61,509 bases of DNA. Origin: Nostoc calcicola FACHB-3891 (GTDB taxonomy: Bacteria > Cyanobacteriota > Cyanobacteriia > Cyanobacteriales > Nostocaceae). The notes under the pieces are model-generated. The model was given only the letters and a program-made list of their open reading frames with translations. It had not been told where the DNA came from and did no database searches. Where the stretch lies: contig NZ_JACJRQ010000042.1 of assembly GCF_014697355.1 (NCBI RefSeq), positions 1 through 61,509 on the forward strand. The letters run 5' to 3'. Every line of letters begins with the position of its first letter. Within the stretch, counting starts at the first letter, position 1. Below are positions 43,584-52,925 of this stretch, in pieces. The position numbers and the translations under genes are program-made.

Positions 43584-44114
43584 TCACAAACTACTAGCTG
43601 ACATTTGCAAATTTTGCCGATCGCCTACGGCGGGGCGTAGCCCATCGCGGACATCCCCTATGACACGGGCGGGGACTCCAACTACAATTGCATAATCAGG
43701 AACATCATGAGTTACTGTTGCTCCAGAACCAATGATGGCTTTTTCACCAATAGTTATCCCTGGCAGGATGGTAGCATTACTACCAATAGATGCACAGCGT
43801 TTTACTAGAGTCTTGATTGTATACCAGTCATCATCTGTTTTTAAACTGCCATCTTCATTGGTTGCACGGGGATAAAGGTCATTAGTAAACATGACTCCAT
43901 GACCAATAAACACTTCATCTTCTAGGACAACGCCTTCACATAAGAAACTGTGGGATGAAATTTTACACCGATTTCCTACCGTGACATCTTTCTGAATTTC
44001 AACAAATGTACCGATTTTCGTATCATCCCCAATAACGCAACCGTAGAGGTTGACGAGATGGGGATGAAAAATCTTGACGTTTGTACCTAACTTGACATCA
44101 TCATTTACAGCCAT
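43584..44114 (-). CDS. Sugar N-acetyltransferase (WbpD/WlbB-like)
   Basis: A 176-residue left-handed beta helix with the order typical of UDP-2-acetamido-3-amino-uronate N-acetyltransferases: VKLGTNVKIFHPHLVNLYGCVIGDDTKIGTFVEIQKDVTVG (parts), CKISSHSFLCEGVVLEDEVFIGHGVMFTND, IGSNATILPGITIGEKAIIGSGATVTHDVPDYAIVVGVPARVIG (parts). It would acetylate the C3 amine made by the WbpE-like enzyme. The C-terminal tail (GLRPAVGDRQNL) is encoded by a common GC-rich interspersed repeat (about 43618-43650), so the original C-terminus was probably shorter. It follows Wzt by 19 bases. Confidence 0.87.
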   Translation of the reverse strand: MAVNDDVKLGTNVKIFHPHLVNLYGCVIGDDTKIGTFVEIQKDVTVGNRCKISSHSFLCEGVVLEDEVFIGHGVMFTNDLYPRATNEDGSLKTDDDWYTIKTLVKRCASIGSNATILPGITIGEKAIIGSGATVTHDVPDYAIVVGVPARVIGDVRDGLRPAVGDRQNLQMSASSL

Positions 44115-44133
44115 TACTTAATCTGCCTTCAAA

Positions 44134-45420
44134 TTAATGCTTTTCCACTGTTTGCCAAATAGCATCTTCTAAATAAGTACACTCATCAGGTTGCCATTGA
44201 TAATCTGCACGCTCGAAATTATGCATAGTCACTTCAAACGGGCAAATCTCTCTGAGGTTTTCTAGCAGAGTGTCGCTACGACGGTTGGAGAACCATGTTG
44301 TTAAGGTGTATGAACCCATATACAGTCTAAATTTGGGAATTTCACATCGCAGAATAAATGTTCCCGGCTCTCGACAAAACGGAGCATCAGACTCGAAAAA
44401 CCAGAAGATACAAATCGGTTGTTGTAAAAAATTGACTATCTGAAAGGAAAAACGCAGACTTTCATGAGGTTCAGTCACATGTAGGGCAAACTCAAAGGTA
44501 ATGGATTCTCCCCAACAGTGAATTCCTTCTCCTTCAGATGTGTGTGCCCTTGCCCAAGCTACGTGATTGCCAATTTTGTTGACAGGAGCTTGGTAATATC
44601 CTTGTGAGACAGAATCATCTTTCTGCCCAGCCAGATATAACTGTACTGCTTTGCCAGTATCACCATCAAACTGGACGCTACCCTTAGACAGTAGTATGCA
44701 ACGTTTGGTGAGTTGGGCGATCGCTTGCATACTATGACTGACAAATAAGACTGTTCGTCCTTCTTTTGTCGCCACATCACCCATTTTCCCCAAACACTTT
44801 TTCTGAAATGCGGAATCACCTACAGCCAAAACTTCATCGACAATTAAAATTTCTGGCTCTAAATGGGCTGCAACGGAAAAAGCAAGGCGCACGTACATTC
44901 CTGAAGAATAACGTTTGACTGGGGTATCTAAAAACTTCTCAACCTCAGCAAAGGCAACTATCTCATCAAATTTCTTTTTAATTTCAACTCTACTCATTCC
45001 CAGAACAGAACCGTTGAGATAAATGTTCTCTCGTCCCGTCAGTTCTGGGTGGAATCCTGTCCCTACTTCTAATAAGCTTGCTACCCGCCCTTTGATGGCG
45101 ATACGTCCCCTCGTCGGTTCGGTAATCCGGCTGAGAACTTTTAACAGGGTAGATTTACCAGCGCCATTGCGTCCAATAACACCAATGGCCTCACCTTGTT
45201 GAATGTCAAAAGAAATATCTTTTAATGCCCAAAATTCTTCCCGCGCTGGGTTGGACATTTTTTTGCCACCGGGTTTGATAAATCCCTTGGCAAAAGATTT
45301 AGCACCATCAGCAATTACATCGCGTAGTGCTTTGTAGCGACTTCTTCCCTCCTGCTGGTGAGCGATTATATATCTTTTACTTAAATTTTCTACACTAATC
45401 ATGTTCTCAGACATCTGCAT
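44134..45420 (-). CDS. ABC transporter ATPase for polysaccharide export (Wzt-type with C-terminal domain)
   Basis: A 428-residue ATPase that powers export of a lipid-linked glycan. The nucleotide-binding domain has Walker A GRNGAGKST (about 83-91), the signature YSSGMYVRLAFS and Walker B ILIVDEVLAVGD, plus the GTGFHPELTGRENIYLNG segment typical of the Wzt/TagH group. Residues about 275-425 form an extra beta-sandwich-like C-domain (HCWGESITFEFALHV, SLRFSFQIVNFLQ, GTFILRCEIPKFRLYMGSYTLTTW). In E. coli O8/O9a Wzt such a domain recognises the glycan end. Starts at 45420 or at an ATG six codons in are both possible. It follows the permease by nine bases. Confidence 0.92.
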   Translation of the reverse strand: MQMSENMISVENLSKRYIIAHQQEGRSRYKALRDVIADGAKSFAKGFIKPGGKKMSNPAREEFWALKDISFDIQQGEAIGVIGRNGAGKSTLLKVLSRITEPTRGRIAIKGRVASLLEVGTGFHPELTGRENIYLNGSVLGMSRVEIKKKFDEIVAFAEVEKFLDTPVKRYSSGMYVRLAFSVAAHLEPEILIVDEVLAVGDSAFQKKCLGKMGDVATKEGRTVLFVSHSMQAIAQLTKRCILLSKGSVQFDGDTGKAVQLYLAGQKDDSVSQGYYQAPVNKIGNHVAWARAHTSEGEGIHCWGESITFEFALHVTEPHESLRFSFQIVNFLQQPICIFWFFESDAPFCREPGTFILRCEIPKFRLYMGSYTLTTWFSNRRSDTLLENLREICPFEVTMHNFERADYQWQPDECTYLEDAIWQTVEKH

Positions 45421-45429
45421 AGATCCTTG

Positions 45430-46275
45430 TTAAATTACGTCAGCAAATGTCCGTTCCATTTTGCGGAAGTACCAAATGCTACTTACCAGTAACAGGGCAA
45501 CTAGTCCTAAAGATAGTGTGAATCCAGTCCAGTAAAGTTTGGACTCTCCCCCTAAAATAGCCCAGCGAAAGCCATCAATCACGCCTACCATTGGATTTAA
45601 ATAGTAGAGCAAACGCCATTGTTCTGGGATAATGCTGCTACTAAAACCTACAGGCGATATATACAGGCCAAATTGCACAATAAACGGCACAATGTAGCGG
45701 AAGTCTCGATATTCCACATTCAAAGCTGCCAACCACAGCCCTACTCCTAGTGAAGCAGCAAAGGCGATGCCAATAAATAACGGTAAGGATAATATCCGCC
45801 AACTGGGAACAAAATTATACCAAGCCATCAACCCTAAAAGAATCATCCCAGAAACGAGAAAGTCCACGAAGCTAACGATTACTGAACTAGCAGGCACAAT
45901 CAGGCGCGGAAAGTACACTTTAGAAATCAAGTTGGCGTTACTAATTAGGCTGTTACTACACTCACTTAGGGAATTGGCAAAAAATTGCCAAGGTAGCAAG
46001 GCGGCAAATACCAGTATTGGATACGGTGCTGTCCCCTCTGAAGGTAATTTCGCCAAATTTCCGAAGATGACGCTGAAAACGACCATCGTTAAGAATGGTC
46101 GAATCAGTGCCCAGAGCATACCAATCGCTGTTTGCTTGTAGCGGACTAAAATATCACGCCAGGACAGAAAATAAAATAGCTCTCGGTAGCGCCATAGGTC
46201 TTTCCAATACTGCTGCTCTGTTTGTCCAGCTTCAATTATCAACTCTGGCTTTGACGTAATTCCTTTGCTACTCAT
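45430..46275 (-). CDS. ABC transporter permease for polysaccharide export (Wzm-type)
   Basis: A 281-residue inner-membrane protein with six hydrophobic helices: YRELFYFLSWRDILVRYKQTAIGMLWALIRP leads into the first, then MVVFSVIFGNLAKLPSEGTAPYPILVFAALLPWQFFAN (parts), LIVPASSVIVSFVDFLVSGMILL, SLPLFIGIAFAASLGVGLWLAAL, IVPFIVQFGLYISPVGF and GFTLSLGLVALLLVSSIWYF. The QTAIGMLWALIRP and LPWQFFANSLSECSNSLISNANLI segments are typical of ABC-2 polysaccharide permeases. It pairs with the adjacent Wzt-type ATPase (9-base gap). Confidence 0.93.
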   Translation of the reverse strand: MSSKGITSKPELIIEAGQTEQQYWKDLWRYRELFYFLSWRDILVRYKQTAIGMLWALIRPFLTMVVFSVIFGNLAKLPSEGTAPYPILVFAALLPWQFFANSLSECSNSLISNANLISKVYFPRLIVPASSVIVSFVDFLVSGMILLGLMAWYNFVPSWRILSLPLFIGIAFAASLGVGLWLAALNVEYRDFRYIVPFIVQFGLYISPVGFSSSIIPEQWRLLYYLNPMVGVIDGFRWAILGGESKLYWTGFTLSLGLVALLLVSSIWYFRKMERTFADVI

Positions 46276-46307
46276 AATTATTGATTAAAGACCACTGCTT
46301 TTAAGCT

Positions 46308-46736
46308 TTAATGGACAAACTGAAAATCTTTGATGCTGTGATAGTTGAGTACTTTTGCTTGCCTACGAGTAAATTCTCCAACAGAAGGGTTTCCCTGGGG
46401 ATCGATCGCTCCTGTTACCTGCTGCCAAAGTTCTTGTGGCGCTATAGAAACTTTATAGGTGCGTTCGTTCGACTTGCAGACGTGATACCAGTTTGTTTGC
46501 TGGCACTCGTCACACCAAAAGGCCTCCAACCACTCTCCTTCTAGGGAAACTGTGGTTTGGCTTGCTACCAGCATTAATGCACTGCGACGACTCATGCCCC
46601 GTTGCTGCAACTGTCCTGCTCGATCGGCAAACAATTGATATTTTTGACTCCTGCTTTCGAGGTAGCAACCATGATTTGGGCAGTAGATAGCCCGTCGTTT
46701 TGAACGTTTCCGATTTCGGTCACACCTTCTCTGCAA
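46308..46736 (-). CDS. Small zinc-ribbon-like conserved hypothetical protein
   Basis: A 142-residue basic protein. It has a possible metal-binding pair: YCPNHGCYLES near the N-terminus and FWCDECQQTNWYHVC in the middle (four to five cysteines and a histidine). It also has a strongly basic start (MQRRCDRNRKRSKRRA). It lacks membrane segments. I recognise no function. The TTG start at 46736 is supported by GGGAGG five bases upstream. It is the promoter-proximal gene of the export/nucleotide-sugar operon, 32 bases before the permease, so it may be a cytoplasmic regulator or only a co-transcribed gene. Confidence 0.62.
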   Translation of the reverse strand: MQRRCDRNRKRSKRRAIYCPNHGCYLESRSQKYQLFADRAGQLQQRGMSRRSALMLVASQTTVSLEGEWLEAFWCDECQQTNWYHVCKSNERTYKVSIAPQELWQQVTGAIDPQGNPSVGEFTRRQAKVLNYHSIKDFQFVH

Positions 46737-47495
46737 TTCGACCTCCCACTTGAGTAAATAGACAGCAAAATTTGGAAGGTTTCGTTGGAGGAACTGAGAT
46801 CAAATAGACCATCGAAGCTCGTCTCCTAAAGTTAAAAACTAAATACTATTTAATTAAAGTACGCTGATTGACAAATATTCTTAAATCAGGAATTTTTTTT
46901 GTAATGTGGCAACAAGTTTAACCTTGTTATCAGACAATAATATTACCTAATTTTTTTTAAGTCAGTGATATTTATCACTGTCAATCTGTCTAAGAGCATA
47001 ACATATTATGGTGACTTTATATTATCTTAATCAAACTCATCACAATCGGAACACAAAACTCTTTTTGGCATTACTTGTAGGAGTTTAAGCACGACAACAA
47101 GTAAGAGTATCTTCCTCAAGTCAAAACAAGCTTGCGTAAGGGTAATATGTCGATAGAAACAAATGTGACAGCGTTACCAGATCTACGTCTAAATTATATC
47201 TAAGTGAGGTGAGTTCAAAATAGTGAGACTTAATCATCAAGTCTCATCTAACTGAAAGAGAAAATAGGTTATCCGCCCTCAGTAGACTTACGTGGGATGA
47301 TTAGCGCTATCTTTTTGTTCTCTGTACAAGGTGCGCGTGGCAGATGTTACCTCACGACTTACCCAACTGGCAAACGGTATATTACTAACTTCAAAAATAA
47401 GGAATTGATGGCACTTAAGAACAAATTACCCACAAACTACGGCAATGGGAGCGTGTCAGCAAAGACCGTTAACCCAATCCTAGTAACGCAAGGCG

Positions 47496-47547
47496 GAATT
47501 CGTAATTCGTAATGATGCTACTACGTCGCTAACGTAATTCGTAATTA
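47496..47547. repeat. Tandem repeat (TTCGTAA)n
   Basis: GAATTCGTAATTCGTAATGATG and GTAATTCGTAATTAC-type units (each quoted within limits) bracket a CTACGTCGCTAACG insert. It is a cyanobacterial STRR-type repeat. Confidence 0.65.
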
Positions 47548-47906
47548 CCTGTTCATAAGGGTTTGAGACATTTCAAATGGTTGGTTTATTTACGCAATAC
47601 TGTACTAGTGTGTTCATCTTCAATTATGCATTCAAATACGACCCTCCAAAAAGCTAGTTTTTATGAAATACGTAAGAGTTTTTATTTAAGCAAGGCGTTA
47701 ATCTAGCTTAAATAAAAAGGTAAATGTTTTTGGTGAAAGAGTATTTTCTATTTTGCCTATTGCGCTTATGTTCCAATATTGAGAAAGTACTGCCAAAGTC
47801 AAAAGATAATGGCAAATACTTCCTATCAATAGGTGATTTTTATTTCACTGCAAGCACAGGCAGGAGGAAAGAGCGAAGGTGAATAATCTACAGCTATATT
47901 TTAGGG

Positions 47907-47947
47907 GATTGGTATGAGGCTAAAAGTCTTTTAAGCCTACACCAATC
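47907..47947 (-). terminator. Hairpin after the isolated GT4 gene
   Basis: On the minus strand GATTGGT...AGGCTTAAAAG pairs with CTTTTAGCCT...ACCAATC, and CCCTAAAAT follows. It lies 23-63 bases past the stop at 47970. Confidence 0.5.
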
Positions 47948-47969
47948 TGTGCCATCGCTTCTCAAACAA

Positions 47970-49322
47970 CTATTTTGTATGGCTTTGAGACATAGCGATC
48001 GCACCATTAGGTAAAATTGCTTGCTGCAAGACATCAAGGTATTGTTGAGAAATAATTTTAGGTGTGAAATGCGATCGCAAATACTGGCGACCTGCCTTAC
48101 CCATACGCTCTGCTAATTGCCGATCCCGACTCAGCAAGCGGATAAATTGAGCTAGAGCATGACTGTCTCCATTGTCAAAGGTGCCACCGCAATCGGCTTC
48201 CGCAACTAATTGTCTCAGGTATGAATACTCGGAGCAAATGACTGCTATCGGTCTTCCTGATGCTAAAGCTGAGTAAAGCTTGCTAGGAACGACTAAACTC
48301 TCAGTGGATGCATCTACACTTACAAGTGAGAGATCGCAAGCCGTTAATGAATAGGGCAGGACTTTTTTGTCTTGATATGGCAGAAATGTAAAATTCCTCA
48401 ATCCTAATTCATTAACCTGTTGAATCAATTCATCCCGTTTAGCACCACCACCTATGCAGACAAACTGAATTGGCTCGTCTTCCAGTTGTTGAGCAGCTTG
48501 GAGGATAGTTGCCATATCATGGCAGCGTCCCATATTCCCAGAGTAGAGTACGGTAAATTTGTCTACTAAGTTATGCTTCAAGGCAAACCAATTTTCTTGC
48601 TTGGCAATTGGCACAATCAATTCCGGGTTCGCCCAACTGTGAATTACCGAAATCTTATCGGCTACTTCCGGACAATTGGCTACTACTTGCTGCTTCATGG
48701 CTGGACTAAGAACTACAATTCCTTTAGCATTTAGCCAAACCTGTCTGTTAATGGCACGCCATAACCGTGCTGGCCAGCTATGCTTTGAAATCACTCCCAA
48801 AGCGATCGCAATATCGGGATAAAGGTCATAGAGGATGCAAACATAGGGAAGTCGAAACAACAGATGAGCTATATACCCAATCACTGGCAAAAATGGCGGG
48901 GCTGTAGTTACCAACAAGACATTACTACGTTGCCAAGCTCTGAGTACATAGAGCGCAGCACGTAAGGTGTATAAGACGCCATTGACGGCTTTGCCACGAA
49001 TTCGTCCCGGCCAAAGCTGGGCTGTGCGCGATCGCTGAACTCGGATTCTACCCATACGTTCAACTGGTAAAGCAGCAGTATCAGAGTCAAACGCGTATCC
49101 TGGCTGACTCGTAAAAACCTCAATATCGACTCCTTGCTGCCCTAACTGTTTCACCAGCTCCTCAATCAACTGCCCTGTAGGAGCATAGTCTGGTGGAAAA
49201 AACTGAGTGATTACAGACAATTTGATGGATTGCTGAGTTTTAACGGAATAGTCATTCTTAACATCTAACGGTGTAGAAATGGATTGTAAAAACTTTTGAT
49301 TAATCCATTTATTAAGTCTCAT
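47970..49322 (-). CDS. Family 4 glycosyltransferase (WbuB-like)
   Basis: A 450-residue GT-B enzyme. The N-terminal half reads LSVITQFFPPDYAPTGQLIEELVKQLGQQGVDIEVFTSQPGY (parts), LLVTTAPPFLPVIGYIAHLLFRLPYVCILYDLYPDIAIALG (parts) and IVVLSPAMKQQVV. The C-terminal half reads FTVLYSGNMGRCHDMATILQAAQQL, FVCIGGGAKRDELI, NFTFLPYQDKKVLPYSLTACDLSLVS and VVPSKLYSALASGRPIAVI. This WbuB-type pattern is linked to GlcNAc/FucNAc transfer in O-antigen loci. It stands apart, with long gaps on both sides, between the Wzm/Wzt operon and the divergent Wzc-like gene. Confidence 0.9.
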   Translation of the reverse strand: MRLNKWINQKFLQSISTPLDVKNDYSVKTQQSIKLSVITQFFPPDYAPTGQLIEELVKQLGQQGVDIEVFTSQPGYAFDSDTAALPVERMGRIRVQRSRTAQLWPGRIRGKAVNGVLYTLRAALYVLRAWQRSNVLLVTTAPPFLPVIGYIAHLLFRLPYVCILYDLYPDIAIALGVISKHSWPARLWRAINRQVWLNAKGIVVLSPAMKQQVVANCPEVADKISVIHSWANPELIVPIAKQENWFALKHNLVDKFTVLYSGNMGRCHDMATILQAAQQLEDEPIQFVCIGGGAKRDELIQQVNELGLRNFTFLPYQDKKVLPYSLTACDLSLVSVDASTESLVVPSKLYSALASGRPIAVICSEYSYLRQLVAEADCGGTFDNGDSHALAQFIRLLSRDRQLAERMGKAGRQYLRSHFTPKIISQQYLDVLQQAILPNGAIAMSQSHTK

Positions 49323-50603
49323 CAGTTGTATCCTGCTTTAGAAATCTTGTTCAACGCACTACTGAACTGCTCAAGCCATTAATTACACATGAACACTTGT
49401 CTGAAACTAACAAAGATTTTCAATTTGCCTGGAGCAAGTTGATTAATTTATTTGGTATACATAAGAATCTTCTCACGAGCGCACATATATCTGCGAACTG
49501 CTATGCTATTTAAGCCGCTTAAACAGACATATAGAAGTTTATGCTCTTTTAATTTTGTATACACGAACTTTCTCGGACATGGGAACACAACAAAAAGCAA
49601 AAATCTAACCGTCTACCGTAATTTTACACATATCGTAATTATCTTACAACAATCCCTTTTTCAGGCTTCTAAGAAACTTTACTTGATGTTTAAATGACAG
49701 TAACAGCTACTATCCACTGGTATCGGCTATGAAACTGGAAGTTTATGGTCATTGGATTTGGGATGTTTTCACTTACTTAATTTTTAACTGGGTTGAGCAA
49801 TATTTCTTACATATAATAAACATTGAGTATGGTGTCATATTCAATATCCGCATTTACATGTAATTTCTTACTAGAATACCACGAGAAAACGATGTTTCAA
49901 ATTTACCCCCACACTTTATCAAAATTTTATCTTTTGAGAATATACATCAACACGAACTTCACAAACTAGTGGCTCTCTTGTAAACAAATTTTGATTGGGT
50001 AAATTTGTACATTTATTAAGTCTAATTAGTGACTTTTGTCATGTTACTAATAAGTTAAGTATTACTTTGAGAGACAAAAACAATACTTAATAGATTGTAT
50101 TTTTTTTTACTCTTTAAAACTTAAAAATGATTCTGAGAACCAGGATTGACGAGTCACTTTGTGATATTTGAATGAGTATGGCTACAATTGATGTGAAGGA
50201 TTTATTACCTCTTTAAGAAAACCACACTATGACGCTATTAGAGATTTCACTTGACTCTAGCCATAATATAGAACTAAAAAAATGTATACTTAAAAACAAA
50301 CATGTTACTACCATTGCCTACTCAGCTAGAACCTAAAAAAGACTAAAAAACGTATAATCTTAAGAGTTAAAACTAAGTAAACGCGATCATAGCACAAGGT
50401 TAAAATTAACCTGAACGATGAATTGGTATACATGACTTATCAAAATCTTGATTTTCGCTCGCCATTGACGATCCGTTGTACTGAGAGTCTTAGTACTCCG
50501 GGTGCTAAATAATAAACTTTTGTGCAGTTGCTGCCTTCGTTGGGATTACTGAAGCTGTTACACACATTTTTTGTAAATTAATTAATTAAGTATTTTTAAA
50601 TAG
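49323..50603. other. Long AT-rich regulatory spacer before the Wzc-like gene
   Basis: About 1.28 kb between divergent GT4 and Wzc-like genes with no plausible gene. A small hairpin, GTACTgAGA-g-TCTtAGTAC, lies at 50478-50496. The unusual length suggests long leaders or several promoters for the two genes. No repeat of the families named elsewhere was seen. Confidence 0.45.
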
Positions 50604-52748
50604 ATGGAGAATCATTCTTCTCAACCATCAAGTTACAAGCAGACTAGGAACTCTGTACCACCATTTCTTCAGCCTCAACCTTTGCCGTGGTCTGAAGATG
50701 AAGGAAATGATTCGAGTTTCCCACAATTTCTGAGTGTTGTGCGTCGCCGAGCGCTAGTTATTGCAGGGGTAACTATTACTCTAGGAACAGTTATTTTTGT
50801 GAGTTTGACACTAAACCGGGAACTACCAGTATACGAAGGCAATTTTCGCCTGTTAGTGGAACCTGTGAATGATGACTCCAAAGTAGTTGATATCGTCAAA
50901 GACCCTAACGTAAACAAGTCTGGTCTAGATTACGAGAGTCAAATAGAGGTTCTCAAAAGCCCTGAATTGATGGGAGAGATTGTAAAGGGTTTGCAAGCTA
51001 CCTATCCAGATATCAGCTATAGTTCGCTGATGAAAGATCTAACCATTTCTCGGTTTGTTGAAACCAAGATTATAGAAGTTCGTTATCGAAGTCACAATCC
51101 AAATCAAGTTAAAATTGTACTCGACCAAATAGCTAAAGATTATCTAAATTATAGTCGAGAAAGACGGCAAACGAAGTTACGCCAAGGGATTCAGTTCGTT
51201 GAAAAAGAACTCCCATCTATCCAAAATCGAGTCGATGAGCTTCAGAAAGAACTGCAAACGTTTCGGCAAAAGTACGACTTTGTTGAACCAGAAGTCCAGT
51301 CCGAACAAGTTGCTAGTCAAATCACTAACTTGTCTAAGGAACGACAAGAGGTTGATGGGCAATTGGCAGAAGCTCGCGCTAATCTCTCTTTGCTACAGGA
51401 AAAAGATGGTAGGCTAGCAGCGCTCAAAGATGCTCCTTTGTATCAGCAGTTGTTGGCTCAGGCACAGGAACTAAACGTTCAAATTGCTACAGAGTCAACT
51501 CGTTTACAAAATGATAACCCAACCATCAAAACATTGAAAGAGAAACGGCTCAGGTTGGTACCCTTGCTAAACAACGAAGCGCAACGCTTTGTGGGTACAA
51601 AAATTGCAGAACTAACAACTAAGGTTCAAACTTTAGAAGTTCAAAGCCGAGAGCTTGCTAAAGTAGAACAAAAAATTCAACTACAGCGTAAACAATGGCC
51701 AATTTTGGCACGGGAATACACTGAACTACAGCGAAAATTACAGGTGGCAACCGAGAGCTTGAATCGTTTTCTCTCTACTCGTGAAAATCTGCAAATTCAG
51801 ATATCTCAGACAGAACTTGGTTGGCAGTTACTTGAGGAACCAAGTAAGCCGCAATTCCCTATCTCTAATTCGAGCATCAAACGTTATTTAATACCAGGAT
51901 TGCTTGGGAGTATAGCTTTGGGAATTGGTATCGCCCTGCTGCTGGAAAAGCTCGATAAGACCTACCATAGCGCTCAGACACTCAAAGAGAAGGTCAAACT
52001 ACCTTTGTTAGGAAATATTCCATTTGAAAAGCAAGTCGAAAGCACTCAAAACCACACACAAGAGCGAAAATTTAGCATAGTAAAAACACTAAGTCCCATT
52101 TTGAAAGACATTTCTCACTTAGGCATATTACAGAACAAAAAACATCATAGCAACTATTCCGCAGAATTTTTAGAAGCTTTGCGGGTACTTTATACAAACG
52201 TGCAATTGCTCAGCTGCGATCGCCCTCTTACTTCTATAATTATTAGCTCAGCCATGCATGGTGATGGTAAGTCTACTATTGCCTTCCATCTAGCTCAAGT
52301 AGCTACAGATATGGGGCAACGAGTACTACTGGTAGATGCTGATTTACGCCAGCCTAACATTCACACCTTATCAAATTTAAATAATTTACGGGGATTAAGT
52401 AATTTAATCTCCACAAACCTACCAACAAGTGAGGTAATCCGACAGCTACCCTCGAAGAATGAACTATCTGTAATTACGGCTGGACCAATACCGCCTGATC
52501 CCACAAAGCTGCTCTCGTCTGAAAAGATGAAGCAATTAATGACAAATTTCCATAATACCTTTGACTTGGTGATTTATGACGCTCCCCCTTTATTGGGACT
52601 AGCTGATGCTAGCCTGCTGGCACCTTATACTGATGGCATATTGCTAGTGGTAAGAATTGACAAAACAGACTCATCAATGATTACTCGAACTTTAGAACAT
52701 CTAAAAATTTACCGAATGAATACCTTAGGTATGGTTAGTAACGGCTAG
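50604..52748 (+). CDS. Wzc-like polysaccharide co-polymerase / BY-kinase homologue without tyrosine tail
   Basis: A 714-residue inner-membrane protein controlling chain length and export. Residues about 38-70 include the first membrane helix (ALVIAGVTITLGTVIFVSL), followed by a long periplasmic coiled-coil Wzz region to about 425. The second helix (RYLIPGLLGSIALGIGIALLLEK) precedes the cytoplasmic ATPase: Walker A SAMHGDGKSTIAFHLA, Walker A' VLLVDADLRQP and Walker B FDLVIYDAPP. Normal BY-kinases end in a tyrosine-rich tail; this one stops directly after LGMVSNG. In the +1 frame the DNA past the stop would add a short tail ending NYYLI. It may thus be an ATPase without autophosphorylation or be slightly truncated. 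Confidence 0.9.
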   Translation: MENHSSQPSSYKQTRNSVPPFLQPQPLPWSEDEGNDSSFPQFLSVVRRRALVIAGVTITLGTVIFVSLTLNRELPVYEGNFRLLVEPVNDDSKVVDIVKDPNVNKSGLDYESQIEVLKSPELMGEIVKGLQATYPDISYSSLMKDLTISRFVETKIIEVRYRSHNPNQVKIVLDQIAKDYLNYSRERRQTKLRQGIQFVEKELPSIQNRVDELQKELQTFRQKYDFVEPEVQSEQVASQITNLSKERQEVDGQLAEARANLSLLQEKDGRLAALKDAPLYQQLLAQAQELNVQIATESTRLQNDNPTIKTLKEKRLRLVPLLNNEAQRFVGTKIAELTTKVQTLEVQSRELAKVEQKIQLQRKQWPILAREYTELQRKLQVATESLNRFLSTRENLQIQISQTELGWQLLEEPSKPQFPISNSSIKRYLIPGLLGSIALGIGIALLLEKLDKTYHSAQTLKEKVKLPLLGNIPFEKQVESTQNHTQERKFSIVKTLSPILKDISHLGILQNKKHHSNYSAEFLEALRVLYTNVQLLSCDRPLTSIIISSAMHGDGKSTIAFHLAQVATDMGQRVLLVDADLRQPNIHTLSNLNNLRGLSNLISTNLPTSEVIRQLPSKNELSVITAGPIPPDPTKLLSSEKMKQLMTNFHNTFDLVIYDAPPLLGLADASLLAPYTDGILLVVRIDKTDSSMITRTLEHLKIYRMNTLGMVSNG

Positions 52749-52925
52749 AAAAGCAACATTAACAGCAATTAATCCAAATTACTACTTAATATGAAATGAA
52801 TTCGACAAACCTCTCTTACCCAGCCTCCCTAACCTTGCAGATTATACTTCCTGGGATCTTTCTCAAGATTAACGGGAGTATTGACTCAGGTATTTTCTAA
52901 CCATCATTTATTCATCCCTTGCTAA

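Larger units (their letters stand above)
46737..47969. other. Gene-free spacer of 1.2 kb
   Basis: It holds the promoter region for the Wzm/Wzt operon, a TTCGTAA tandem repeat at about 47496-47547 and the hairpin after the isolated GT4 at 47907-47947. A 71-codon open frame at 47297-47512 ends inside the tandem repeat and has no family features. The remainder is AT-rich without a visible gene. Confidence 0.55.

Noticed and set aside
47297..47512. 71-codon open frame (plus)
   Set aside because: Ends in a TTCGTAA tandem repeat and resembles no known protein.
49452..49697. 81-codon open frame (plus)
   Set aside because: Composition is that of translated AT-rich spacer; no ribosome site.
18682..52748. 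Heterocyst envelope polysaccharide (HEP) island
   Set aside because: Gene content and order do not match what I recall of the hepA-hepC region, and no HepA-type ABC half-transporter is present.
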